Positions 47,096 to 58,700 of a DNA stretch of 64,000 bases are shown here, piece after piece (the first letter of the stretch is position 1; each line of letters opens with the position of its first letter). Under the pieces are notes generated by a model. It had not been told where the DNA came from, ran no database searches, and saw nothing but the letters and a program-made list of their open reading frames with translations. The DNA is taken from positions 475,508,861-475,572,860 of the forward strand of contig CM060920.1 of NCBI GenBank assembly GCA_030737875.1, given 5' to 3'. Made by a program: the position numbers and the translations under genes. This DNA comes from Allium sativum. Its lineage: Eukaryota; Streptophyta; Magnoliopsida; Asparagales; Amaryllidaceae.

Positions 47096-48282
47096 AAGTA
47101 AAAATGTGATTTTTACGTATGTAGTGAAAGCAGCAACGAAGGTGACAAAAAGGCGAAACGACGAAGACTTCTGCAAAAGAAGAGTCGAGATGGTTGGATA
47201 GCTAAAAGTGAGAATTTCTCACCTTTCAATTTATTTTTCTAGTTATATATATATATATACTAGGATGTAGACGGTGCTTAGTAGCACCCGACACAATCGT
47301 CCACAGACCATGGACTTGTTTGCTTGACTGTTTGGTAATTGATTGCAATATTGGTTTGAATGTGGTTTGTGGTGTGAAAAATCGAATCGATAAATTGGTT
47401 AGGATTAGACGTGCGCCGTTATAAGGCGAAGGAGTAAGGCTAGGTTAGACTCTTACTCCAAATTTTGTGGTTTGCATAATGAATTGATTTGATTGATGTG
47501 TGAATGGCGTGGGCCTTCACTAGACCGGGGATTAGGCTAGGCCTTGTCCCGTTTCTAGTATCGTGCCGTTATGCCGCCGAAATTTTCTAAAACATGTTAG
47601 AAAAATAAAAATATCATTTTATTGAATAAATGAATTGAATAGAAATTCATAGGTTGAAATAAAATGTTTTATCGTTAAAAATATAATTTTTAACGTGAAT
47701 ATGAAAATAGTGAAGTGAATAAATAAATATTCATTTACAAACCAGATGGTTTGTTTATGTACACTTATTTGAATGATATTGATTGGGTCGATAAATTTCA
47801 CACATCGCCCAACTGCACAAATAAAATCTGTGTTTGATTGTTTGAAACCCCACACGGGTGTTAGGATGAAATATGCAGTTCACTCATCCTGATTGATTAA
47901 ATATGTCGATCGATTGATTGACAGGCTGTTATAAGCGTTGAATATCTATATTTGATGCTTATACAGTGTAGTGCACTTTGGTTGATGGTTGATTATTTTC
48001 AATGTCATTATATACATGTGTTGTATGAAAATCCATATAATTAACTTTATATGGTAATTGATTGGGCCTCATTCCAATTTGAAAAATAAAGAATATTATA
48101 AAATAAAAGTTCATGTGTTGACAGTACTCATTCAATGAGATTGGTCATGTGTTGAACGAAATATTTTGATAATAACAACTATTTTGAAAAAGAAATATTT
48201 GAAATAGAATATTTGAAAATAGAAATTTATGAAGCCGTGTTGATTAGATTGACGCCATTTTGACGTGAGCGATATTTATAAT

Positions 48283-48498
48283 GAATTGAAAACGATTTCG
48301 AATAGAAATGAATTGAAAACGATTTCGAATAGAAATGAATTGAAAACGATTTCGAATAGAAATGAATTGAAAACGATTTCGAATAGAAATGAATTGAAAA
48401 CGATTTCGAATAGAAATGAATTGAAAACGATTTCGAATAGAAATGAATTGAAAACGATTTCGAATAGAAATGAATTGAAAACGATTTCGAATAGAATT
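48283..48498 (+). repeat. 27-bp tandem array in GL2 5' LTR (8 units)
   Basis: Eight near-perfect units of GAATTGAAAACGATTTC, GAATAGAAAT. Since 27 is a multiple of three the array reads as repeated nonapeptides (NELKTISNR on the plus strand) without stops in several frames. The 3' LTR copy at 55878-56093 also has eight units. It is followed by more irregular GAATTGAAAT-type sequence. Confidence 0.9.
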
Positions 48499-49393
48499 GA
48501 AAACGAATTCAAATTGAATTGAAAGCAAATTGAAATGAATTCAAATTTGAATTGAATAGAAATGAATTTTAAAACGAATTTATAAAGAAGAATTCAATTT
48601 TGATTTGAATTGAAATGGAAGTTGAAATTGCTTTTGAAATGAAATTAAAACGATTTATAAAATTCGTTTTAAATAGAAATCGACGAAATATATATTATAT
48701 ATATTATATATATAATATAAATGGCCTGAATAGAACGCGCCTCGCCGCGGCAGTTCGTGAATTTCGACCATTTATTTCAAACGGACATTGCGGGAGATCC
48801 GACCGTCGGATTCTCCTAAAACCGGAACCGTTGGGTTCGTATCGAAAAGAGCTTTCTAACGAATATTAGAAATTTGAAATCTAACGGTTGGATTTGGAAT
48901 TATGTCCAAATCAAATTCGAAAAAGGTCGCTGTAAGTGCAGTTCGATGGCCATTGATGGAAATCGACTGTACGGGCCTTGATAAAATTATTAAAAATAGT
49001 AATAATTTGTGTAAAATCATAAGAAATGATTTAGAAAGAATTGGGGTGAAAAACTCCCTATTTGAAAAGATAAAAATAGATTTTTATCGAAATGAACTAG
49101 TTTTGAACTAGAATTAAAATTCTATTTATTTTTAAATAAATAAATTGAATTAGAAAAGGGTTTTAAAAATAGCCAGAATATCCAATGATTGCATTGGAGT
49201 GGATTTGAATCGAAATTGTCTTCGGAATATTTCGATGTTGGAATTCGTGATTATACAGGTGTGGTTATGGAAATTTGAAAGATATATTTGTATCGTTATT
49301 TCCAATACGACATTTGTTAATCGTAGAATTTGATATTGAATATAAGCCGATATATTTTCTATTCAGAGCCTTATATTGAATATCAAATGTGAT

Positions 49394-49851
49394 TTGGGTT
49401 TGTCGTGAATGGTGTCTTCACTAACACTGTTCTTGAACCCAGTTGAGAAATGATTAAATCTTTTTGTTTAGATTTAATGAAGTGTACCAATTAAATAACA
49501 TTTAATTGGAATTGAATCGATATTGATTTTTGGGTTTATCGTGGACAGTGTTTTAAATAACACTCGTTCTTTAACCCGATCATTGATGAAATGTGATTTT
49601 GGGTTGTCGTGAACGGTATCTTCAATAATACAGTTCTTAGACCTAAAGGAGTTAAGAAAATCAGGAACTAACTGGAGATTAGTTAAGTTGAATAGCTTCC
49701 GAGGTATTGATCTGATGTTGGTTTCGGCCTTCGGGATTCATACTTAGGGAATTGCTCACTTGCTAATTTACAATTAGGGACTGATTGAAATGTGATGTGA
49801 TTTTGGGTTTATCGTGAACCGTGTTTTAAATGACACTGATTCTTTAACCCA
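49394..49851 (+). repeat. Four dispersed palindromic repeats in GL2 5' LTR
   Basis: Copies at 49394-49441, 49531-49578, 49600-49644 and 49804-49851. The pattern is TGGGTT, TTATCGTGAACA, GTGTT, short loop, AACAC, TGATTCTTT, AACCCA, so outer and inner arms can pair. The 3' LTR holds the same set about 7.6 kb further on. Confidence 0.65.
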
Positions 49852-51341
49852 ATCACAGATTAAAACTAAGTGGAGTTTTAATGAATCTTTAATTAGATTG
49901 AAAAGATCGAGAATGGAGTATCACCAGTTTTGCTCCAGGCGATAGTTAAATCTTTAATTAGATTTGAACGTGAAATTTAGAAACTAACTGTCGGTTAGCT
50001 AAGTAGAATAGTTTTCTGGATATTGATCTGATGTTGGTTTCGGCCTTCGGGGTTAATATTTGGGGAATTATTCTCTTGATTAATTTACGGTTAATGACTA
50101 ATGAGTTGGAATGAGGCGTATGTTGTGTTGTGTAACACTTTTATAATATATACGCGAGTTATTCGGAAAGACCGGGTTTATCCCATTCTGAATAACTGAT
50201 ACGACGATAAGTCGAAGATGAAGACGATGGTCGAAGACCGGAGGTCTTCACGTCGTTTGGGTGATAACTGATGATCTTGATTGGGCTGTACACCCAAGAA
50301 GATGGAAACAGTTAGTGATCGTCCAGACGTACTTGGAGATCGATGGATATGCGGGGTACTAGGTGCCTCCGGTTTCGTTCAGACCCAGAACGGACTTGTA
50401 AATGGACTGTGTGTCTGACATTGGATTTCATTCTGTGTGACTGATATCGGTTGCATAGAGTGGTTTGCCTGTGTGGCATGCTAAGATGCAAATGATCAAG
50501 GCTTCTGTTGAAAAGCAAAGTCTTGTGGTGATGATCAAAGCACGGCCTTTGTGGCGTAGCTTTGTGTAACGTTTACTTCGCGAGTTTCGCACCCGGTATG
50601 AACCAAAAACGGGAGAGGACATCAGGGAGGACTTGCGTTTCTTTCTAGCTAGAAGTGGCGTCAGTGGTTTTACACGCCCTGACGAGTTTGACTTATGTGG
50701 TTGTTGCGGTTGCGAGGCGCCTCGGTTATATCGGTTTCGGCCGAATGCATTCTGGTCGGCTGACGGACCAGACTTACACCCCATAGGGTGGGGAGACGTA
50801 TTGTTCAGGCATAATAATCCACTCCGTGTGGACCGGCCCTGACGATCCAAGGGGCAGTTGCGGCTGTTCCTGAGACACGGGCTAGAGCGTCTCGAATCGA
50901 TTGAGGACTATCCTTTGCCTCGGTTCATAGATGGAAATCCAATTTCCAAATACGTGACTTTGCGGTTTTAGTTGTAATCCTATATATGGCGACATAGTGG
51001 GATGGGGCGCTTATGCCGCCTACGATTGATACTTATGATTTGAAGTTGTTTTATACACTATGCACTTATTATAGTATCAAATGATTTGTTTTAAACGTAT
51101 CAAGCATTCTTTGGCTGTTATAAGGGAAAACCCTATCCTCGACTGCGTTGCATTGTGTGATGGGACCTGGGTCTTATAACAGCTTCATTCTTCTTTATTT
51201 AGCATTGCGCTGTTGTTTTATGCACTGGTATTCTTGGGAGGAAACCCGTTCCGTGTTATACGGCGTGGTCCCTTGATTTACCTAATGATTTAAAATAAAG
51301 ATTAATAACTGTTTTAGTTCTCACACCAGTCACATGACTGA

Positions 51342-51374
51342 CCTGGAGTTTATTGTTTTAACCTAAACTCTGGG
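51342..51374 (+). other. Conserved LTR stem-loop, GL2 version
   Basis: CCTGGAGTTTA pairs with TAAACTCTGGG using two G-U wobble pairs. It is preceded by ACATGACTGA and followed by TGCCC. The copy in the 3' LTR is at 58939-58971. Confidence 0.65.
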
Positions 51375-51706
51375 TGCCCTTATTTTGACACGGGCAGCTA
51401 GTAGTTTTGGTTTTGCAGATTTATATTCACAGGATCCTGGTTTACAGCTGGAACGATATCCGGAAAGCTTTGTATCCGTATATCTCCTTCTAGTTGTGTA
51501 TTGTATTATTTTCCGCTGCTATGTATTTAAATGTAATTTAAATCTCTGATATTTCTGTGTAATATTCATTTATACTCTGTATATTCTTGTAATCTGATGC
51601 ATTGTTGTAATATACAATGAAATGTTCTTCTGTATGCGTTCTGTTGTGGTTTGTTCTCGAACTATCCGACGCTTTCCTCTACGGGGAAGTTGCGGGTCTT
51701 CACAGT

Positions 51707-51718
51707 TGGTATCAGAGC
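51707..51718 (+). promoter_or_regulatory. GL2 primer-binding site and adjoining hairpin
   Basis: TGGTATCAGAGC follows the LTR by two bases. Its last bases take part in a perfect hairpin GAGCTTTG, loop GTTTA, CAAAGCTC (51715-51735). Confidence 0.88.
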
Positions 51719-51779
51719 TTTGGTTTACAAAGCTCAGAGAACGAGGCACATTAGAACCTTACGAAAGAATTCATCAGAT

Positions 51780-51846
51780 ATTGGATTAGTAATATCCAAT
51801 AGGAATGACTCGTTAGAGATAGGATCAGTAGTATCCTAGAACGAGT
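51780..51846 (+). other. GL2 leader hairpins (candidate packaging signal)
   Basis: Hairpin 1: ATTGGAT, loop TAGTAAT, ATCCAAT (51780-51800). Hairpin 2: ACTCGTT, bulge AGAGA, TAGGAT, loop CAGTAGT, ATCCTA, bulged G, AACGAGT (51808-51846). Hairpin 2 equals the GL1 leader hairpin with two compensated base pairs. The two GL2 loops resemble each other. Confidence 0.75.
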
Positions 51847-52701
51847 GTGAAGAGTATATTTTTCAAATGAAAACAAATTTTGTTTTGAAAATCTAAATCA
51901 ACTATTCGTATTTGATTATTTATTTACATCGATTTGGACAATCCAGTATATATAGATTTTGCGTATACGTCTGATCCGCGTGTATTCGAAATTTTAATAT
52001 ACTGGATAGATATAGAATCACACTCTAATCGCCCGGAGAGGATTTTGATGATGGAGCTCCATCATTAGAATTTATGTTCGAGTGACGAAAGTGGGCTTTC
52101 TATATATTTCCTATTGACTGGTGTGAGAACCAAAATTAGATAGGGCTTATTGTTGTGAATTGGCATCAAAAACAAGATTTTCGGTATATGTATCAAAATT
52201 ATGAATTTGATAATCTAATTCACTAATTGATTGATGTTTGTGTTGTTTGTTTAATTATTTGATAATTTTTAACCAATCAGCCTAATTGAATCACATATTG
52301 ACTTATATTGAAAATTGGTCGCATTTTCTTGTATATACATATATATCATTGAACAGGTCATAGCAAGGAGGCTAGAGCCAGAGAATAAAATTTGTTTGCC
52401 CGACAAATAGGTACATGTTTACTACATAATTTCCTGTTTTGTTTGGGTGATGATGATTTTGTGAGCCTATTGGCTAGCCGCTTGGCTTTTTCTTTTTCTT
52501 TTTGAGATCTGAAGGACCGGGGAAGCTATTTGAAATTCCCCGATGCTCCCATTGCAGGGGAGGTTATGGCGAAATTTTTCAAAAATTTAGGGTGTTAGCC
52601 AAATTTTTGAAATTTTGCAAATTCTCAGAAACTAAAGAGTTGGAGAATGGAAGCCAGATCGAGCGTAGAGTTAAATAATCAAACCACTTTCGACTTTGTT
52701 C
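51847..52701 (+). other. GL2 internal region, non-coding, with block shared with GL1 LTR
   Basis: There is no gag or pol sense. At 52398-52600 it carries a block (GCCCGACAAA, AGGTACATGTTTA, AGCCGCTTGGCTTTT, CCCGATGCTCCCAT, CAGGGGAGGTTATGGCGAAA) that is found in GL1 inside the LTRs (26640-26851 and 33927-34138, minus strand). Confidence 0.75.
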
Positions 52702-52736
52702 CTTTTCGGGGACGAAAAGTTTTAAGTGGGGGAGAT
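52702..52736 (+). promoter_or_regulatory. GL2 pre-PPT hairpin and polypurine tract
   Basis: CTTTTCG, loop GGGA, CGAAAAG (52702-52719) precedes TTTTAAGTGGGGGAGAT at the 3' LTR border. It is the same structure as in Tekay and GL1 with two different base pairs at the stem's outer end. Confidence 0.87.
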
Positions 52737-55700
52737 TGTAACAACCCGTAAAATGCGAGCCAGTTTGAAATTTTTATTTTGGCAATTTTAGCGAATTTTG
52801 ATTATTTAAAATGAAATATTTTAAATAATAGCGACGAGAAATTTATTTTGAATTGAATTCGACGTATATATTATATACGTCGTCGTTAGAATTTAAATAT
52901 TTATATATAATTATAAAAGGAATAGAAAATGGCGCGGTAGTTCGATAATTCGATTTCAAACTTCAATTGAATGTACCGGGTGCAAAACAATCCGGATTTT
53001 AGTGAAACCAAAAATAATTGAATCTAATAGTGAATATATTTCCAACGAATCCGAAAAATCAAGATTTCATATCGGGAATCAAAAGATATGTCCAGTTGAA
53101 AATTCTGAATAGTCGCTATGGAATTCAGGCCCTTAAAAATGGACATTTTGCAAACGACCTCGGATTTCGACGAAACCAGTTTTGTTGGGTCCGTGATGTC
53201 AAGTTATTGCTAGGTTTCAAATTTCATAATTTTTCGAATCAATATGTGAGCGTGGCAAAGGAAAACGCGTTTGACCAGTTTTAGTTGATTTTAATCGACT
53301 GGAAATTGACCATTTTTCTAACGGTCTCAGAATTCGACGAAACTAGTTTTGTTAGGACCGTATCGTCAATACGAAGCTAGAAAATATTTTTCTGTAATTT
53401 ATAGAGTTAGTATGTGACCCCGGTAATTTGAAATGTGCGTTTAAAATTCAATATAATGATTTAAATGTAAATGCAACGGAAACTGATCGAAACGGTCGAT
53501 TCAGCTTGCGGTACATATCCCATTGTGTTTAGAATGGGGGTGAAACGCTATGGACGACAGGCGGGGGGTTCGATTTCGAGAGCGTATGATAAGTCAACTT
53601 AGGAGAGAGAAATTAAATAAAAATTAAATAAAAAAAAAAAAAAAAAAATTCCCTCCCCTTTATTGGTTCTGGCCCCCCCTAAATTACTAAACAGATCGAT
53701 TATAAAAAAAAAAAATGGCAGACCGCCGCCCATCGCCCATCCCCCACCGTCGGTCGGCCACCAGCCTCCGCCCCTCCCTCGAGATCGCGCCGCCACCCTC
53801 TTCTTCTCCTCCTCGCCGAACCCACCTCGAGCCCGAGACCTCCAGACCCCCTCCGTTCAACGCCTGTCCACCTCCCACATCCGCCACTGACCGACGTCCC
53901 TCCTCCGTGCGCCTCTGACCAGAGCAGCCTCCACCAACCTCCGACGTAGCGAGGCACCGCCCTTCTTCGATTTATACTGTAAGATTTTTATTTATTTTCA
54001 TTTCTTTATTTTATTTATTAGTTTAAAACCTGATTTTTATTTTGTTTAAAACCTGATTTTATAAGAATTTTAAAAACTGATTTAAAATAATTTTAAAAAC
54101 TGATTTAAAATAATTTTAAAAACTGATTTAAAATGATTTTAAAAACTGATTTAAAATGATTTTAAAAACTGATTTAAAATGAAAATAAAAATCATACTTT
54201 TAAAAGGAGAAAAGACGGGATTTTTATTATGTAGAAGGAGCAAGACATGATTTTTATATTTTTAAAGTAATAAAAATATGATTTTTATATTTTTAAAGTA
54301 TTAAAAATATAATCTTTCATATAGTAGAAGGGTAAAAATGTGATTTTTATGTGTGTAGAGAGTTAAAAATATAATTTTTACATGATCGGGATATAAAAAA
54401 ATGTCATCTTTATGTATGTAGAAAAATAAAAATGAGATTTTTTTTAAAGATGAAATCTTTAAATTTGAGAAAGCAAAGTCCACGTTTTTATAAAGGCGAA
54501 ATCTTTTTGTATAGTAGCGTAAATAAAAATTCGATTTTTATATATTGAACTTTGAAATAAAAATTCAAATTTTATATATTGAACTTTGAAATAAAAATTC
54601 GATTTTTATATATTGAACGTTGAAATAAAAATTCGATTTTTATATATTGAACTTTGAAATAAAAATTCGATTTTTATATATTGAATAGCGAAGTAAAAAT
54701 GTGATTTTTACGTATGTAGTGAAAGCAGCAACGAAGGTGACAAAAAGGCGAAACGACGAAGACTTCTGCAAAAGAAGAGTCGAGATGGTTGGATAGCTAA
54801 AAGTGAGAATTTCTCACCTTTCAATTTATTTTTCTAGTTACATATATATATATACTAGGATGCAGACGGTGCTTAGTAGCACCCGACACAATCGTCCACA
54901 GACCATGGACTTGTTTGCTTGACTGTTTGGTAATTGATTGCAATATTGGTTTGAATGTGGTTTGTGGTGTGAAAAATCGAATCGATAAATTGGTTAGGAT
55001 TAGACGTGCGCCGTTATAAGGCGAAGGAGTAAGGCTAGGTTAGACTCTTACTCCAAATTTTGTGGTTTGCATAATGAATTGATTTGATTGATGTGTGAAT
55101 GGCGTGGGCCTTCACTAGACCGGGGATTAGGCTAGGCCTTGTCCCGTTTCTAGTATCGTGCCGTTATGCCGCCGAAATTTTCTAAAACATGTTAGAAAAA
55201 TAAAAATATCATTTTATTGAATAAATGAATTGAATAGAAATTCATAGGTTGAAATAAAATGTTTTATCGTTAAAAATATAATTTTTAACGTGAATATGAA
55301 AATAGTGAAGTGAATAAATAAATATTCATTTACAAACCAGATGGTTTGTTTATGTACACTTATTTGAATGATATTGATTGGGTCGATAAATTTCACACAT
55401 CGCCCAACTGCACAAATAAAATCTGTGTTTGATTGTTTGAAACCCCACACGGGTGTTAGGATGAAATATGCAGTTCACTCATCCTGATTGATTAAATATG
55501 TCGATCGATTGATTGACAGGCTGTTATAAGCGTTGAATATCTATATTTGATGCTTATACAGTGTAGTGCACTTTGGTTGATGGTTGATTATTTTCAATGT
55601 CATTATATACATGTGTTGTATGAAAATCCATATAATTAACTTTATATGGTAATTGATTGGGCCTCATTCCAATTTGAAAAATAAAGAATATTATAAAATA

Positions 55701-58700
55701 AAAGTTCATGTGTTGACAGTACTCATTCAATGAGATTGGTCATGTGTTGAACGAAATATTTTGATAATAACAACTATTTTGAAAAAGAAATATTTGAAAT
55801 AGAATATTTGAAAATAGAAATTTATGAAGCCGTGTTGATTAGATTGACGCCATTTTGACGTGAGCGATATTTATAATGAATTGAAAACGATTTCGAATAG
55901 AAATGAATTGAAAACGATTTCGAATAGAAATGAATTGAAAACGATTTCGAATAGAAATGAATTGAAAACGATTTCGAATAGAAATGAATTGAAAACGATT
56001 TCGAATAGAAATGAATTGAAAACGATTTCGAATAGAAATGAATTGAAAACGATTTCGAATAGAAATGAATTGAAAACGATTTCGAATAGAATTGAAAACG
56101 AATTCAAATTGAATTGAAAGCAAATTGAAATGAATTCAAATTGAATTGAAATTTGAATTGAATAGAAATGAATTTTAAAACGAATTTATAAAGAAGAATT
56201 CAATTTTGATTTGAATTGAAATGGAAGTTGAAATTGCTTTTGAAATGAAATTAAAACGATTTATAAAATTCGTTTTAAATAGAAATCGACGAAATATATA
56301 TTATATATATAATATAAATGGCCTGAATAGAACGCGCCGCGCCGCGGCAGTTCGTGAATTTCGACCATTTATTTCAAACGGACATTGCGGGAGATCCGAC
56401 CGTCGGATTCTCCTAAAACCGGAACCGTTGGGTTCGTATCGAAAAGAGCTTTCTAACGAATATTAGAAATTTGAAATCTAACGGTTGGATTTGGAATTAT
56501 GTCCAAATCAAATTCGAAAAAGGTCGCTGTAAGTGCAGTTCGATGGCCATTGATGGAAATCGACTGTACGGGCCTTGATAAAATTATTAAAAATAGTAAT
56601 AATTTGTGTAAAATCATAAGAAATGATTTAGAAAGAATTGGGGTGAAAAACTCCCTATTTGAAAAGATAAAAATAGATTTTTATCGAAATGAACTAGTTT
56701 TGAACTAGAATTAAAATTCTATTTATTTTTAAATAAATAAATTGAATTAGAAAAGGGTTTTAAAAATAGCCAGAATATCCAATGATTGCATTGGAGTGGA
56801 TTTGAATCGAAATTGTCTTCGGAATATTTCGATGTTGGAATTCGTGATTATACAGGTGTGGTTATGGAAATTTGAAAGATATATTTGTATCGTTATTTCC
56901 AATACGACATTTGTTAATCGTAGAATTTGATATTGAATATAAGCCGATATATTTTCTATTCAGAGCCTTATATTGAATATCAAATGTGATTTGGGTTTGT
57001 CGTGAATGGTGTCTTCACTAACACTGTTCTTGAACCCAGTTGAGAAATGATTAAATCTTTTTGTTTAGATTTAATGAAGTGTACCAATTAAATAACATTT
57101 AATTGGAATTGAATCGATATTGATTTTTGGGTTTATCGTGGACAGTGTTTTAAATAACACTCGTTCTTTAACCCGATCATTGATGAAATGTGATTTTGGG
57201 TTGTCGTGAACGGTATCTTCAATAATACAGTTCTTAGACCTAAAGGAGTTAAGAAAATCAGGAACTAACTGGAGATTAGTTAAGTTGAATAGCTTCCGAG
57301 GTATTGATCTGATGTTGGTTTCGGCCTTCGGGATTCATACTTAGGGAATTGCTCACTTGCTAATTTACAATTAGGGACTGATTGAAATGTGATGTGATTT
57401 TGGGTTTATCGTGAACCGTGTTTTAAATGACACTGATTCTTTAACCCAATCACAGATTAAAACTAAGTGGAGTTTTAATGAATCTTTAATTAGATTGAAA
57501 AGATCGAGAATGGAGTATCACCAGTTTTGCTCCAGGCGATAGTTAAATCTTTAATTAGATTTGAACGTGAAATTTAGAAACTAACTGTCGGTTAGCTAAG
57601 TAGAATAGTTTTCTGGATATTGATCTGATGTTGGTTTCGGCCTTCGGGGTTAATATTTGGGGAATTATTCTCTTGATTAATTTACGGTTAATGACTAATG
57701 AGTTGGAATGAGGCGTATGTTGTGTTGTGTAACACTTTTATAATATATACGCGAGTTATTCGGAAAGACCGGGTTTATCCCATTCTGAATAACTGATACG
57801 ACGATAAGTCGAAGATGAAGACGATGGTCGAAGACCGGAGGTCTTCACGTCGTTTGGGTGATAACTGATGATCTTGATTGGGCTGTACACCCAAGAAGAT
57901 GGAAACAGTTAGTGATCGTCCAGACGTACTTGGAGATCGATGGATATGCGGGGTACTAGGTGCCTCCGGTTTCGTTCAGACCCAGAACGGACTTGTAAAT
58001 GGACTGTGTGTCTGACATTGGATTTCATTCTGTGTGACTGATATCGGTTGCATAGAGTGGTTTGCCTGTGTGGCATGCTAAGATGCAAATGATCAAGGCT
58101 TCTGTTGAAAAGCAAAGTCTTGTGGTGATGATCAAAGCACGACCTTTGTGGCGTAGCTTTGTGTAACGTTTACTTCGCGAGTTTCGCACCCGGTATGAAC
58201 CAAAAACGGGAGAGGACATCAGGGAGGACTTGCGTTTCTTTCTAGCTAGAAGTGGCGTCAGTGGTTTTACACGCCCTGACGAGTTTGACTTATGTGGTTG
58301 TTGCGGTTGCGAGGCGCCTCGGTTATATCGGTTTCGGCCGAATGCATTCTGGTCGGCTGACGGACCAGACTTACACCCCATAGGGTGGGGAGACGTATTG
58401 TTCAGGCATAATAATCCACTCCGTGTGGACCGGCCCTGACGATCCAAGGGGCAGTTGCGGCTGTTCCTGAGACACGGGCTAGAGCGTCTCGAATCGATTG
58501 AGGACTATCCTTTGCCTCGGTTCATAGATGGAAATCCAATTTCCAAATACGTGACTTTGCGGTTTTAGTTGTAATCCTATATATGGCGACATAGTGGGAT
58601 GGGGCGCTTATGCCGCCTACGATTGATACTTATGATTTGAAGTTGTTTTATACACTATGCACTTATTATAGTATCAAATGATTTGTTTTAAACGTATCAA

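Larger units (their letters stand above)
45100..51704 (+). repeat. GL2 5' LTR
   Basis: This is 6605 bp. Internal features are a GC-rich C/G-biased block (46086-46345), a 23-bp array (46436-46551), a 34-bp array with six units (46892-47095), a 27-bp array (48283-48498), four palindromic ~48-bp repeats (49394-49851) and the conserved stem-loop (51342-51374). It is about 40 bp longer than the 3' LTR, mostly through one extra 34-bp unit. Confidence 0.93.

Noticed and set aside
48283..48498. Regular 27-bp direct repeats that could suggest a CRISPR array
   Set aside because: The units are contiguous without unique spacers, sit inside a plant retrotransposon LTR and are duplicated in the other LTR. 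They are a minisatellite.
50428..50850. 140-codon open frame on the minus strand in the GL2 LTR, repeated at 58025-58447
   Set aside because: It is antisense to the element, overlaps open frames on the other strand and has no recognisable domain. It is kept in both LTRs by duplication.
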